Below are positions 6,371 through 13,050 of a stretch of 13,050 nt of DNA, one piece after another. The stretch's first letter is position 1. Each line of letters begins with the position of its first letter. The notes beneath the pieces were generated by a model that did not search any database, was not told where the DNA came from, and saw nothing but the letters and a program-made list of their open reading frames with translations. The stretch comes from Deltaproteobacteria bacterium (GTDB lineage: Bacteria; Desulfobacterota; Syntrophia; Syntrophales; UBA5619): positions 1 through 13,050 of the forward strand of contig JAPLJW010000135.1 of NCBI GenBank assembly GCA_026388365.1. The letters are read 5' to 3'. The position numbers and the translations under genes were made by a program.

Positions 6371-6546
6371 GTCGGCGTTGAAAAAACCCTGGGAGAATCT
6401 TTCCACCGGGGTAGAGGTGCGATGCGGGGACCGACGGTGATTACAGGTATTTCTTAGCCGAGTGTCGTAAGACAATGAGGACATTCGGCAGGCATGCCGA
6501 ACCCGATAGGGCACATGATCTTTAACCCATACGAGGAGACTTCACC
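6371..6546 (+). promoter_or_regulatory. Structured transketolase leader with mutually exclusive hairpins
   Basis: GCCGAGTGTC (6457-6466) can pair with GACATTCGGC (6480-6489) over ten bases with one G-U pair. TTCGGCA (6484-6490) can instead pair with TGCCGAA (6495-6501) over seven bases. The two stems share 6484-6489 and cannot form together, which is the layout of attenuators and riboswitches. A long-range pair GTCGG (6371-6375) with CCGAC (6431-6435) could close an upstream domain, and CCC GATA GGG follows at 6502-6511. The Shine-Dalgarno GAGGAG lies at 6533-6538. I matched no known riboswitch class with confidence, and no T-tract marks a terminator. Confidence 0.4.
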
Positions 6547-6550
6547 ATGA
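6515..6550 (+). CDS. Possible 11-codon upstream reading frame overlapping tkt
   Basis: ATG at 6515 opens a frame encoding [11 protein letters not shown] that ends in TGA at 6548-6550, sharing ATGA with the transketolase start. That arrangement would allow translational coupling. It has only a weak purine stretch (AGGG) upstream, so translation is doubtful, and the overlap may be chance. Confidence 0.2.
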   Translation: MIFNPYEETSP

Positions 6551-7737
6551 GCGAGCGCGGCAATCTGGAAGGGCAGTGCATCAACACGATCCGGTTTCTC
6601 GCGGCGGACGCCATCGAAAAGGCCAAATCCGGCCACCCCGGCATGCCGATGGGGGCGGCGGCGGCGGCCTTCACCCTCTGGACGCGGCGCCTGAAGCACA
6701 ATCCGGCCGATCCGCTCTGGCCCGACCGGGACCGCTTTGTTCTGTCGGCCGGGCACGCCTCGATGCTCCTCTATGCCCTCCTTTATCTCTCCGGATACGA
6801 CCTCTCCCTTGACGACCTGAAGGCTTTTCGCCAGTGGGGGAGCAAAACGCCCGGACATCCGGAGCGCCGGCATCCCGCCGGGGCGGAGATGACGACGGGC
6901 CCCCTCGGCCAGGGGCTTGCTGCTGCGGTCGGAATGGCGATCGCGGAGGCCCGCCTCGCGGCCCGGTTCAACCGGCCCGGATATACGGTCGTGGATCACC
7001 GAACCTACGTTTTTGCCAGCGACGGCGATCTGATGGAAGGGCTCTCCGCGGAGGCTTGCGCGCTCGCCGGCCACCTCGGCCTGGGGAAATTGACCATTCT
7101 GTACGACGACAACCGGATCTCCCTGTCGGGCGCCACTTTGCTTTGTTTTACCGAAGATATCGACAAGCGGTTCGCCGCGTCCGGCTGGCAGGTGATCGCC
7201 GTCGAGGACGGCAACGACACGGCGGCGGTCGACCGGGCGCTCGCTTCGGCGGCGGCGGAGACCGCAAAGCCTTCGCTTATCCGTCTCCAGACGACGATCG
7301 GCTTTGGCGCGCCCCGGAAGCAGAATACCAGTGCGGCCCACGGATCGCCGCTCGGGGCGGAGGAGCTGAAGGCGGCCAAGGAGAACCTTGGCTGGCCGGT
7401 CGATCCCCTCTTTTTCGTCCCGGAGGAGGCCCTGGGTTTCTTCCGGCAGGCCGCGGCCGCAAGCGCGAAAAAACAGGATTCCTGGAAGGAGGCGTTCCGG
7501 AGCTACGCCGCCGCATATCCGGAGGCGGCCGCCGAATTCGAACGGATCATGAAGGGCGAACTCCCGGCCGGCTGGGACAAGGGGCTGCCCGTTTACGGCC
7601 CCGGGACAAAGGACGTGGCGACGCGCAAGACATCCGAGGCCGTTCTCCAGGCCCTCGGGGCGGCGATCCCGGAACTGATGGGGGGGGGCGGCCGATCTGA
7701 ACCCCTCCACCTTCTCCTGGCTCAAGGGGATGGGTGA
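6547..7737 (+). CDS. tkt: Transketolase, N-terminal part (before frameshift)
   Basis: The TPP-binding half of transketolase, which moves two-carbon units between sugar phosphates in the pentose phosphate pathway. It shows GHPGMPMG (residues 29-36), SAGHASML (67-74), TTGPLGQG (116-123) and the TPP/metal motif SDGDLMEG (158-165) through YDDNRIS (186-192). GAGGAG eight bases before the ATG fixes the start. Homology ends at residue 380; the following residues and stop at 7737 are out of frame because the G run at 7680-7688 has nine Gs where eight would keep the frame. Joined to the next entry, it makes about 685 residues, a normal transketolase length. Given the intact operon around it, a sequencing error or recent mutation is likelier than an old pseudogene. 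Confidence 0.9.
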   Translation: MSERGNLEGQCINTIRFLAADAIEKAKSGHPGMPMGAAAAAFTLWTRRLKHNPADPLWPDRDRFVLSAGHASMLLYALLYLSGYDLSLDDLKAFRQWGSKTPGHPERRHPAGAEMTTGPLGQGLAAAVGMAIAEARLAARFNRPGYTVVDHRTYVFASDGDLMEGLSAEACALAGHLGLGKLTILYDDNRISLSGATLLCFTEDIDKRFAASGWQVIAVEDGNDTAAVDRALASAAAETAKPSLIRLQTTIGFGAPRKQNTSAAHGSPLGAEELKAAKENLGWPVDPLFFVPEEALGFFRQAAAASAKKQDSWKEAFRSYAAAYPEAAAEFERIMKGELPAGWDKGLPVYGPGTKDVATRKTSEAVLQALGAAIPELMGGGGRSEPLHLLLAQGDG

Positions 7738-8605
7738 TTTCCAGAAGCCGAGCGATACCCCCGTCTGCCTGGAAGGGGCATGCGGCGGGGAGTGGGGCTA
7801 CGGCGGCCGGAACATCCATTTCGGCGTCCGGGAGCACGCGATGGCCGCGATCGCCGGCGGCATGGCGATGCACGGGGGGATACTCCCCTTCACCGGGACC
7901 TTCTTCACCTTCGCCGACTACATGCGGCCGTCGATCCGCCTGGCCGCCCTGATGGGCCTTCATGTGATCTACATTTTCACGCACGACAGCATCGGCGTCG
8001 GCGAGGACGGCCCGACCCACCAGCCCGTCGAGCACCTGATGAGCCTGCGGGTGATCCCCAACCTGGTCGTCATCCGTCCGGCCGACGCCAACGAGACGGT
8101 CGAGGCCTGGCGCATGGCGATCGAAAACGGGGCCGGTCCAACCGCTCTCATCTTCACCCGCCAGAACCTGCCGGTTTCGGACCGTTCGACGGTTGGTCCG
8201 GCGGACGGTCTCCGGAAGGGGGGATACATCTTCTGGGAGTCGGGCGAGGGCGCGCCGGAGGCGATCCTGATCGGGACCGGTTCGGAGCTCCACCTCGCCC
8301 TTGCGGCGGGAAAAACGCTTGCCGCGGAGGGGGTCCGCGTCCGCATCGTCTCGCTTCCGAGCTGGGAGCTCTTCGACCGTCAGCCGCAGGCGTACCGGGA
8401 CCGGGTTCTTCCGCCCGCGGTGCGCGCAAGGGTCGCCGTCGAGGCGGGGGTCCGCCTGGGGTGGGAGCGCTACGTCGGTCTTGCGGGGGCCGTCGTGGGA
8501 ATCGACCGTTTCGGCGCGAGCGCCCCGTACCAGACCATCTATGAAAAATTCGGGATCACCGCGGAAGCGGTCGCGGCACAGGTGCGGCGGCTTCTGGGGA
8601 AATAA
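7730..8605 (+). CDS. tkt: Transketolase, pyrimidine-binding and C-terminal part (after frameshift)
   Basis: The continuation of transketolase in the next frame. Homology really resumes at about 7688 with [14 protein letters not shown]; the ATG at 7730 is just an internal methionine. It has [14 protein letters not shown] (residues 31-44 of this frame, with the conserved catalytic Glu of REHAM), [16 protein letters not shown] (84-99), and RPADANET, then the C-terminal transketolase domain ([13 protein letters not shown], ...VAVEAG, and FGASAP). It ends at TAA, 30 bases before the isomerase start. There is no sign of a separate ribosome binding site placed for the ATG at 7730, so an independent two-subunit transketolase is unlikely, although split transketolases exist in other lineages. 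Confidence 0.88.
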   Translation: MGDFQKPSDTPVCLEGACGGEWGYGGRNIHFGVREHAMAAIAGGMAMHGGILPFTGTFFTFADYMRPSIRLAALMGLHVIYIFTHDSIGVGEDGPTHQPVEHLMSLRVIPNLVVIRPADANETVEAWRMAIENGAGPTALIFTRQNLPVSDRSTVGPADGLRKGGYIFWESGEGAPEAILIGTGSELHLALAAGKTLAAEGVRVRIVSLPSWELFDRQPQAYRDRVLPPAVRARVAVEAGVRLGWERYVGLAGAVVGIDRFGASAPYQTIYEKFGITAEAVAAQVRRLLGK

Positions 8606-8635
8606 CGGAGAAGGGGAGAAAGGGAGGAAATGGCC

Positions 8636-10324
8636 ATGAAGACATCCATGACGTTTCGCCCGGAGTCCTGCCGGGCGGCGGCGGATGAGGCCCGCAAGGC
8701 CTTGGCGGCCGGGCGGGTCGTGGAACGGATCCGGCGGAAGGACCATACCCTCTGGAAGTCCGAGCCTGCGGAGATCGCAAACCGCCTCGGCTGGCTCGAC
8801 AGCTCGCAGGCGATGCAGGGGCGACTCGCCGAGATTGCAACCGTCGTCGATGGGATACGCGCCGATGGCTTCAATTTCGCCCTCCTCCTCGGAATGGGGG
8901 GCTCCAGCCTCGCGCCCGAGGTTTTTAGGAAGGTCTTCGGTCAGGCCGACGGCTTTCTCGACCTCGCTGTCCTGGACAGCACGGACCCGGGGGCAGTCCT
9001 GGCCAACGCCAAACGCCTTGACCTTCGCCGGACGCTCTTTGTCGTCTCCACGAAGTCGGGTGGGACGGTCGAGACCTTCTCCTTCATGAAGTATTTTTAT
9101 AACCGGGTTGCAGAGAACCTCGGGGCGGAGGCGGCGGGGAGACACTTCCTGGCGATCACCGATCCCGGGAGTGCCCTGGCTGCTCTGGCCCGGGAGCGCC
9201 ATTTCCGCCACGCCTTCCTCAACGACCCGGAGATCGGCGGGCGCTATTCGGCCCTTTCCTGTTTCGGCCTTGTCCCGGCGGCGTTGATCGGAATGGATGT
9301 CGGGCTTCTGCTGGAGCGGGCCGCGGCGGCCGCGAAAGGTGAATTTGCCGGCGCAGGTGAACCGATGAACGGCGCCGTCCTTGGGGCGCTTCTCGGGGAA
9401 TTTGCGGCTCAAGGCCGCGACAAGCTCACCTTCGTCTTTTCGCCGCAGCTCGCCGCCTTCGGCGACTGGGTGGAGCAGCTCCTTGCGGAGAGCACGGGGA
9501 AGGAGGGGGAGGGGATTCTGCCGGTCGTGGGTGAGGAGATCGGGCCGCCTTTGGTCTACGGCGGCGACCGCGTCTTCTGCTCGATCCGGATCGCCGGAGA
9601 CGCCGCGGAGGAGGAGCAACTGAAGGCGCTCGCCAAGGCCGGCCATCCCGTTGTCGATATCGGGCTTGCCGATCCCCATGACCTGGGCGGCCAGTGTTTC
9701 TTCTGGGAGATGGCCACGGCGGTTGCCGGCTGGCGGCTGGCGATCAACCCGTTCGATCAGCCGGACGTGGAGGCGGCGAAGGTTCTCTCCCGGAAAATGA
9801 TCGCGGAGTACCGCGAAAAGGGATCGATGCCGCCGGAGACGCCGTCCCTGAAGGCGCCCGGTCTCTCCGTCTATGGCGTCGTTGCGGCGGAGAAGCCGGA
9901 GGAGGCCCTGACGGCGTTTCTCGCGCAGGCGAAGCCGGGCGCGTATGCCGCGCTCCAGGCCTATCTGACGCCGTCCCCCGGAATGGACGAGGCCCTGCAG
10001 CGCCTCCGGGCACGGATCCGGGACCGTTTCCATCTGGTCACGACCGTGGGCTACGGGCCCCGCTTCCTCCACTCGACGGGGCAGCTCCACAAGGGAGACG
10101 CCGGGCGCGGCCTGTTCATCCAGCTCACGGCGGACGATCCCCGGGATGCGCCGATCCCCGACGAACTCGGGCGGCCGGAATCCGGGCTCACGTTCGGCGT
10201 CCTGAAACAGGCCCAAGTCTTCGGCGACCGGCAGGCCCTGCTCAACGCGGGCCGCCGCGCGATCCGGATCCACCTCCACGGAAATCCGGCGGACGGCATA
10301 TCCCGCTTGACGGCGACCCTGTAA
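8636..10324 (+). CDS. pgi: Glucose-6-phosphate isomerase, Tal-PGI type without the transaldolase domain
   Basis: A 562-residue phosphoglucose isomerase (glucose-6-phosphate to fructose-6-phosphate) with two SIS domains. Motifs are [13 protein letters not shown] (84-96), VLDSTDP (112-118), [10 protein letters not shown] (138-147, sugar-phosphate binding), [14 protein letters not shown] (201-214), [16 protein letters not shown] and, near the C-terminus, [16 protein letters not shown]. The last motif and overall pattern match the PGI half of bifunctional transaldolase/PGI proteins more than ordinary PGI, yet no transaldolase domain precedes it. The frame also has an ATG at 8630, but GGGAGG is only two bases before that one and eight before the ATG at 8636, so 8636 is preferred. 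It follows tkt by 30 bases. Confidence 0.88.
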   Translation: MKTSMTFRPESCRAAADEARKALAAGRVVERIRRKDHTLWKSEPAEIANRLGWLDSSQAMQGRLAEIATVVDGIRADGFNFALLLGMGGSSLAPEVFRKVFGQADGFLDLAVLDSTDPGAVLANAKRLDLRRTLFVVSTKSGGTVETFSFMKYFYNRVAENLGAEAAGRHFLAITDPGSALAALARERHFRHAFLNDPEIGGRYSALSCFGLVPAALIGMDVGLLLERAAAAAKGEFAGAGEPMNGAVLGALLGEFAAQGRDKLTFVFSPQLAAFGDWVEQLLAESTGKEGEGILPVVGEEIGPPLVYGGDRVFCSIRIAGDAAEEEQLKALAKAGHPVVDIGLADPHDLGGQCFFWEMATAVAGWRLAINPFDQPDVEAAKVLSRKMIAEYREKGSMPPETPSLKAPGLSVYGVVAAEKPEEALTAFLAQAKPGAYAALQAYLTPSPGMDEALQRLRARIRDRFHLVTTVGYGPRFLHSTGQLHKGDAGRGLFIQLTADDPRDAPIPDELGRPESGLTFGVLKQAQVFGDRQALLNAGRRAIRIHLHGNPADGISRLTATL

Positions 10325-10344
10325 CCCCCCGGAGGAAAAAAGCG

Positions 10345-12495
10345 ATGATCCCGGGAACCCTGAACCGTCTGCAGCACGAGAAGAGTCCCTACCTCCTCCA
10401 GCATGCCGAAAATCCCGTGGACTGGCACCCCTGGGGGGAGGAGGCCTTCACCCGGGCGAAGCAGGAAGACAAACCGGTCTTCCTGTCGGTCGGCTATTCC
10501 ACCTGCCACTGGTGCCATGTCATGGCCCATGAATCCTTTGAAGACGAGGAGACCGCCGCCCTCCTCAACGAGGCCTTCGTCTGCGTCAAGGTGGATCGCG
10601 AGGAGAGGCCGGATATCGACGGGATTTACATGCGAGTCTGCCAGATGATGACCGGGGGCGGGGGATGGCCGCTGACCGTCGTCATGACGCCGGAGCGGCG
10701 CCCCTTCTTTGCGGCCACCTACATTCCCAAAGAGAGCCGGTGGGGCAGAACGGGGCTCATCGCGCTGATCCCGCAGATCGGCAGACAATGGCGGACGGAG
10801 CGCGAACGGATCGAAGCGGCGGCGGACCGGGTCGTATCGTTCCTGCAAAACACGGTCTCCGGTTCGGAGCGGGGGGAAGCCCCCGGTGAAGAGACCCTCT
10901 CCGACGCCTTTGCGGAGCTTCAGGGACAGTTCGATGCGGAGTTCGGCGGATTCGGCGCCGCCCCGAAGTTCCCGATGCCTCATCAACTGCTCTTCCTGCT
11001 CCGGCACGGGGAGAGGACCGGCGGAGGAGAGGCGATCCGGATGGCGGAGAAGACCCTCCGGGCGATGCGACGGGGCGGGATCTTCGATCAGCTCGGCTAC
11101 GGCTTCCACCGCTACAGCACCGATCGGCAATGGCTCGTTCCCCACTTCGAGAAGATGCTCTACGACCAGGCCCTCTGCGTTCTATCTTGCACGGAGGCCT
11201 TCCAGGCGGGTGGCGACGGGGAACACGCCCGAACCGCGCGGGAGGTCCTGGAATACGTGTTGCGCGACCTGCACGCGCCCGAAGGGGGATTTTACGCCGC
11301 CGAGGACGCCGACAGCGAGGGGGAGGAGGGACTTTTCTACCTCTGGGGGATGGATGAGATCCGCCGCCTCCTCGGTCCGGAGAAGGCCCGCTTTGCGGCG
11401 GAGATCTTCGGTCTTGAGGAGGGGGGAAATTTCACGGACCCCGTGACGGGAAATCGGACGGGACGGAACATCCTCCACCTTGCCGATTCGGAGGAGGAGG
11501 CCGCCGCAGGGCATGGGATTTCCGGGGAGGCGCTCCGGCGGCGCCTGGAGGAGGTGCGTCTTTGTCTCCTGGCCGCCCGTGCCGGAAGGGTCCGTCCCCG
11601 GCGGGACGAAAAGATCCTCGCGGACTGGAACGGCCTGATGATTGCCGCCCTGGCCAGGGCGGCCTGCGTTCTCAATGAACCCCGGTATCTCGATGAGGCC
11701 CGCGCGGCCGCCGACTTCGTCCGGACAGGGATGCAAACCCCGGACGGCCGGCTCTTCCACCGCTGGTGCGGCGGCGAGCCGGCCATGGCGGGAAACCTCG
11801 ATGATTACGCCTTCATGATCTGGGGGCTGATCGAATTGTATGAGGCGGGGTTTGCCGCCCGCGACCTGCGGATGGCGCTCGAACTTCAGCGGATTTTGGC
11901 GGACCGCTTCCGGGATCCGGAAGGCGGCTTCTTCTTTACGCCGGACGACGGCGAGAAACTCCTCACCCGGCTGAAGGAGGGCCACGACGGGGCCGTCCCG
12001 TCGGGAAACGCCGTGACGCTGATGAACCTGATCCGCCTGGGGAGGATGACCGGAGATTCCCGGCTGGAGGAAGAGGCGGCGGCGCTGAGCCGCGCCTTCG
12101 CCGAATCCATCCGGCAGCTCCCATCCGCCCATGCCCAGTGGCTGGTTGCGCTGGAACTCCTGGCGGCCCCCTCCTGCGAGGTGGTGATCGCGGGCCGTCC
12201 GGAAGCCATGGAGGTGATCGCGGGCCGTCCGGAAGCCATGGATACCCGGGGGTTGATCGATGTCGTTCGGCGGCGCCGTCATCCAAGGCCGGTCCTTCTG
12301 TTTCGTCCCGAGGGGGAGACGGCGCTGGAAATCGCGGAGCTCGCGCCGTTCACGCGGGAGATGGGGGTGATTCACGGCCGGGCCGCCGCCTACGTCTGCA
12401 GCGGCTTTTCCTGCAAAAGGCCGGTGACCGACCCAGAGGAGCTGGCGGCGATCCTTGCCGCGGGAGGGAAAGATGAAGATCAGCAACGTCGGTGA
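10345..12495 (+). CDS. YyaL/SSP411-family thioredoxin-domain protein (DUF255)
   Basis: A 716-residue protein of the YyaL (spermatogenesis-associated protein 20) family. Residues 1 to about 160 form a thioredoxin-like domain with [18 protein letters not shown] (48-65, CHWC at 54-57), [11 protein letters not shown] (83-93) and [11 protein letters not shown] (106-116). The rest is an alpha/alpha toroid resembling glycoside hydrolases and N-acylglucosamine epimerases, with [55 protein letters not shown] and [10 protein letters not shown]. The biochemical role is unsettled. GGAGG nine bases before the ATG at 10345 sets the start; the open frame upstream to 9694 only overlaps pgi. A 30-bp tandem duplication adds ten residues near residue 620. 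The stop lies 23 bases inside the next gene. Confidence 0.9.
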   Translation: MIPGTLNRLQHEKSPYLLQHAENPVDWHPWGEEAFTRAKQEDKPVFLSVGYSTCHWCHVMAHESFEDEETAALLNEAFVCVKVDREERPDIDGIYMRVCQMMTGGGGWPLTVVMTPERRPFFAATYIPKESRWGRTGLIALIPQIGRQWRTERERIEAAADRVVSFLQNTVSGSERGEAPGEETLSDAFAELQGQFDAEFGGFGAAPKFPMPHQLLFLLRHGERTGGGEAIRMAEKTLRAMRRGGIFDQLGYGFHRYSTDRQWLVPHFEKMLYDQALCVLSCTEAFQAGGDGEHARTAREVLEYVLRDLHAPEGGFYAAEDADSEGEEGLFYLWGMDEIRRLLGPEKARFAAEIFGLEEGGNFTDPVTGNRTGRNILHLADSEEEAAAGHGISGEALRRRLEEVRLCLLAARAGRVRPRRDEKILADWNGLMIAALARAACVLNEPRYLDEARAAADFVRTGMQTPDGRLFHRWCGGEPAMAGNLDDYAFMIWGLIELYEAGFAARDLRMALELQRILADRFRDPEGGFFFTPDDGEKLLTRLKEGHDGAVPSGNAVTLMNLIRLGRMTGDSRLEEEAAALSRAFAESIRQLPSAHAQWLVALELLAAPSCEVVIAGRPEAMEVIAGRPEAMDTRGLIDVVRRRRHPRPVLLFRPEGETALEIAELAPFTREMGVIHGRAAAYVCSGFSCKRPVTDPEELAAILAAGGKDEDQQRR
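12183..12242 (+). repeat. Perfect 30-bp tandem duplication inside the YyaL-family gene
   Basis: Positions 12183-12212 and 12213-12242 are identical and adjacent, encoding [10 protein letters not shown] then [10 protein letters not shown]. The length keeps the frame. Family members normally have the segment once, so one copy appears extra. Identity of all 30 bases implies a recent event or an assembly artefact. Confidence 0.85.
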
Positions 12496-13050
12496 GATGA
12501 AGGCGATGGACCGTCAGGCCATCGAGCAGTTCGGGATCCCCGAAGAGATCCTCATGGAAAACGCCGGGCGGGCGGCATTCGAGATCCTCTCCGGGGAGTG
12601 GGGGGTCGCGGGGAGGCGGTATGTTCTCTTCTGCGGGGCCGGGCACAACGGCGGCGACGGCCTTGTCGTGGCGCGCCACATCCTTGCCGGCGGCGGGACC
12701 CCCCGGATCTTTCTTGTCGGGGACCCTGAGCGTTTCCGAGGGGCGGCAAAGACCAACTGGGGGATCATCGCGCGGCTTCCCATCGCGGTGAAGCGCGTCC
12801 AGAAGATCGCGGCGGTCCGGTCGGCGGTCCTCCATGCGGACGGGATCGTTGACGCCCTGTTCGGGACGGGCCTCGACCGTGACGTGGACGGCGTCTGCCG
12901 CAAGGTGATCGATCTGATCAATGCGGCCGGCCGGCCGGTTCTCAGCCTGGATATCCCCTCCGGCGTTTCCGGCGACACCGGGGAAATCCTGGGAACGGCG
13001 GTCCAAGCGGACGATACCGTAACCTTCGGCCTTCCCAAGATCGGAAACCT
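12473..13050 (+). CDS. nnr: NAD(P)HX epimerase (YjeF N-terminal) domain, probably bifunctional Nnr; cut by window end
   Basis: 192 complete residues of the NAD(P)H-hydrate repair enzyme. The N-terminal domain epimerises S and R forms of hydrated NAD(P)H so that the dehydratase can restore the cofactor. Seen are [31 protein letters not shown], the Rossmann-like [15 protein letters not shown] (the family usually has GxGNNGGDG; here His replaces the first Asn), [22 protein letters not shown] and TVTFGLPK. Most bacteria fuse this to a C-terminal ADP-dependent dehydratase, which would lie beyond 13050. GGGAGGG four bases upstream fixes the ATG at 12473, which overlaps the upstream gene by 23 bases and so is in the same operon. 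Confidence 0.93.
   Translation, partial: MKISNVGEMKAMDRQAIEQFGIPEEILMENAGRAAFEILSGEWGVAGRRYVLFCGAGHNGGDGLVVARHILAGGGTPRIFLVGDPERFRGAAKTNWGIIARLPIAVKRVQKIAAVRSAVLHADGIVDALFGTGLDRDVDGVCRKVIDLINAAGRPVLSLDIPSGVSGDTGEILGTAVQADDTVTFGLPKIGN

Noticed and set aside
6411..6465. Lysine-riboswitch-like pieces (AGAGGTGCG and GCCGAG) in the tkt leader
   Set aside because: The AGTA and GAAAGGG-type core elements are missing and the spacing is far too short. Lysine control of transketolase would also be odd.
6454..7725. 423-residue minus-strand frame ending in a Cys-rich ECPHC segment
   Set aside because: It is antisense to transketolase. The Cys-rich end is read from the hairpins of the leader and is probably chance.
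7730..8605. Independent small transketolase subunit, as in split transketolases
   Set aside because: The homology runs continuously across the G9 run without a proper ribosome binding site or an intergenic gap, so a frameshift explains it better.
7547..10279. Very long open frame on the minus strand (910 residues) opposite tkt and pgi
   Set aside because: It is low-complexity, Arg/Pro/Gly-rich and antisense to two clearly recognisable enzymes. High-GC codon use creates such antisense frames.
9694..10344. Open extension of the YyaL frame upstream of 10345
   Set aside because: It lies wholly inside pgi in another frame, has no homology, and the ATG at 10345 has a good ribosome binding site and the family N-terminus.
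1..13050. CRISPR array, tRNA or rRNA genes, insertion sequences
   Set aside because: No regularly spaced repeats, tRNA cloverleaf, rRNA signature or transposase was recognised by reading. The only tandem repeat is the two-copy 30-mer in the YyaL-family gene.

Overview
This window looks like chromosomal DNA from a Gram-negative bacterium. It has a lipobox lipoprotein, a periplasmic-type cyclophilin, good Shine-Dalgarno sequences and short intergenic GTCA..CCGG palindromic repeats. A deltaproteobacterial (Desulfobacterota, Syntrophus-like) origin fits the gene style, but this is an impression and not a demonstrated assignment. The window has two parts. Positions 1 to about 6500 have mixed base composition, genes on both strands and accessory content. 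Positions 6547 to 13050 are visibly richer in G+C and hold one dense rightward gene cluster.

Left part. A gene start runs off the left edge on the minus strand; its ribosome binding site lies in one arm of a strong inverted repeat. Then come a palindromic repeat (125-175), a secreted cyclophilin-type peptidyl-prolyl isomerase (minus), a lipoprotein serine hydrolase of the beta-lactamase/DD-peptidase fold split by a frameshift (minus), a very basic 36-residue protein (minus) and a HicA-HicB toxin-antitoxin pair (minus) flanked by related palindromes. Two sugar-transfer genes converge next: a GT2 polyprenol-phosphate sugar synthase (plus) and a large GT39-like GT-C membrane glycosyltransferase (minus). 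A double-hairpin repeat related to the first one lies between them. The two enzymes could act in series, the first making a lipid-linked sugar donor and the second using it.

Right part. A probable promoter and a leader of about 190 nt, with mutually exclusive hairpins, precede transketolase. The transketolase is read in two frames because of one extra G in a run of nine. It is followed closely by a phosphoglucose isomerase of the Tal-PGI fusion type (here without the transaldolase half), a YyaL/SSP411 thioredoxin-like protein with a perfect in-frame 30-bp tandem duplication, and the start of an NAD(P)HX epimerase/dehydratase cut by the window end. Spacing is 30 nt, 20 nt and a 23-nt overlap, so this reads as one operon joining pentose-phosphate and upper glycolytic carbon flow to nicotinamide cofactor repair.

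I found no convincing new multi-gene system. The best leads are the transketolase leader, the free-standing Tal-PGI-type isomerase, the RBS-covering inverted repeat at the left edge, the two homopolymer frameshifts, the duplication in YyaL and the small basic protein.
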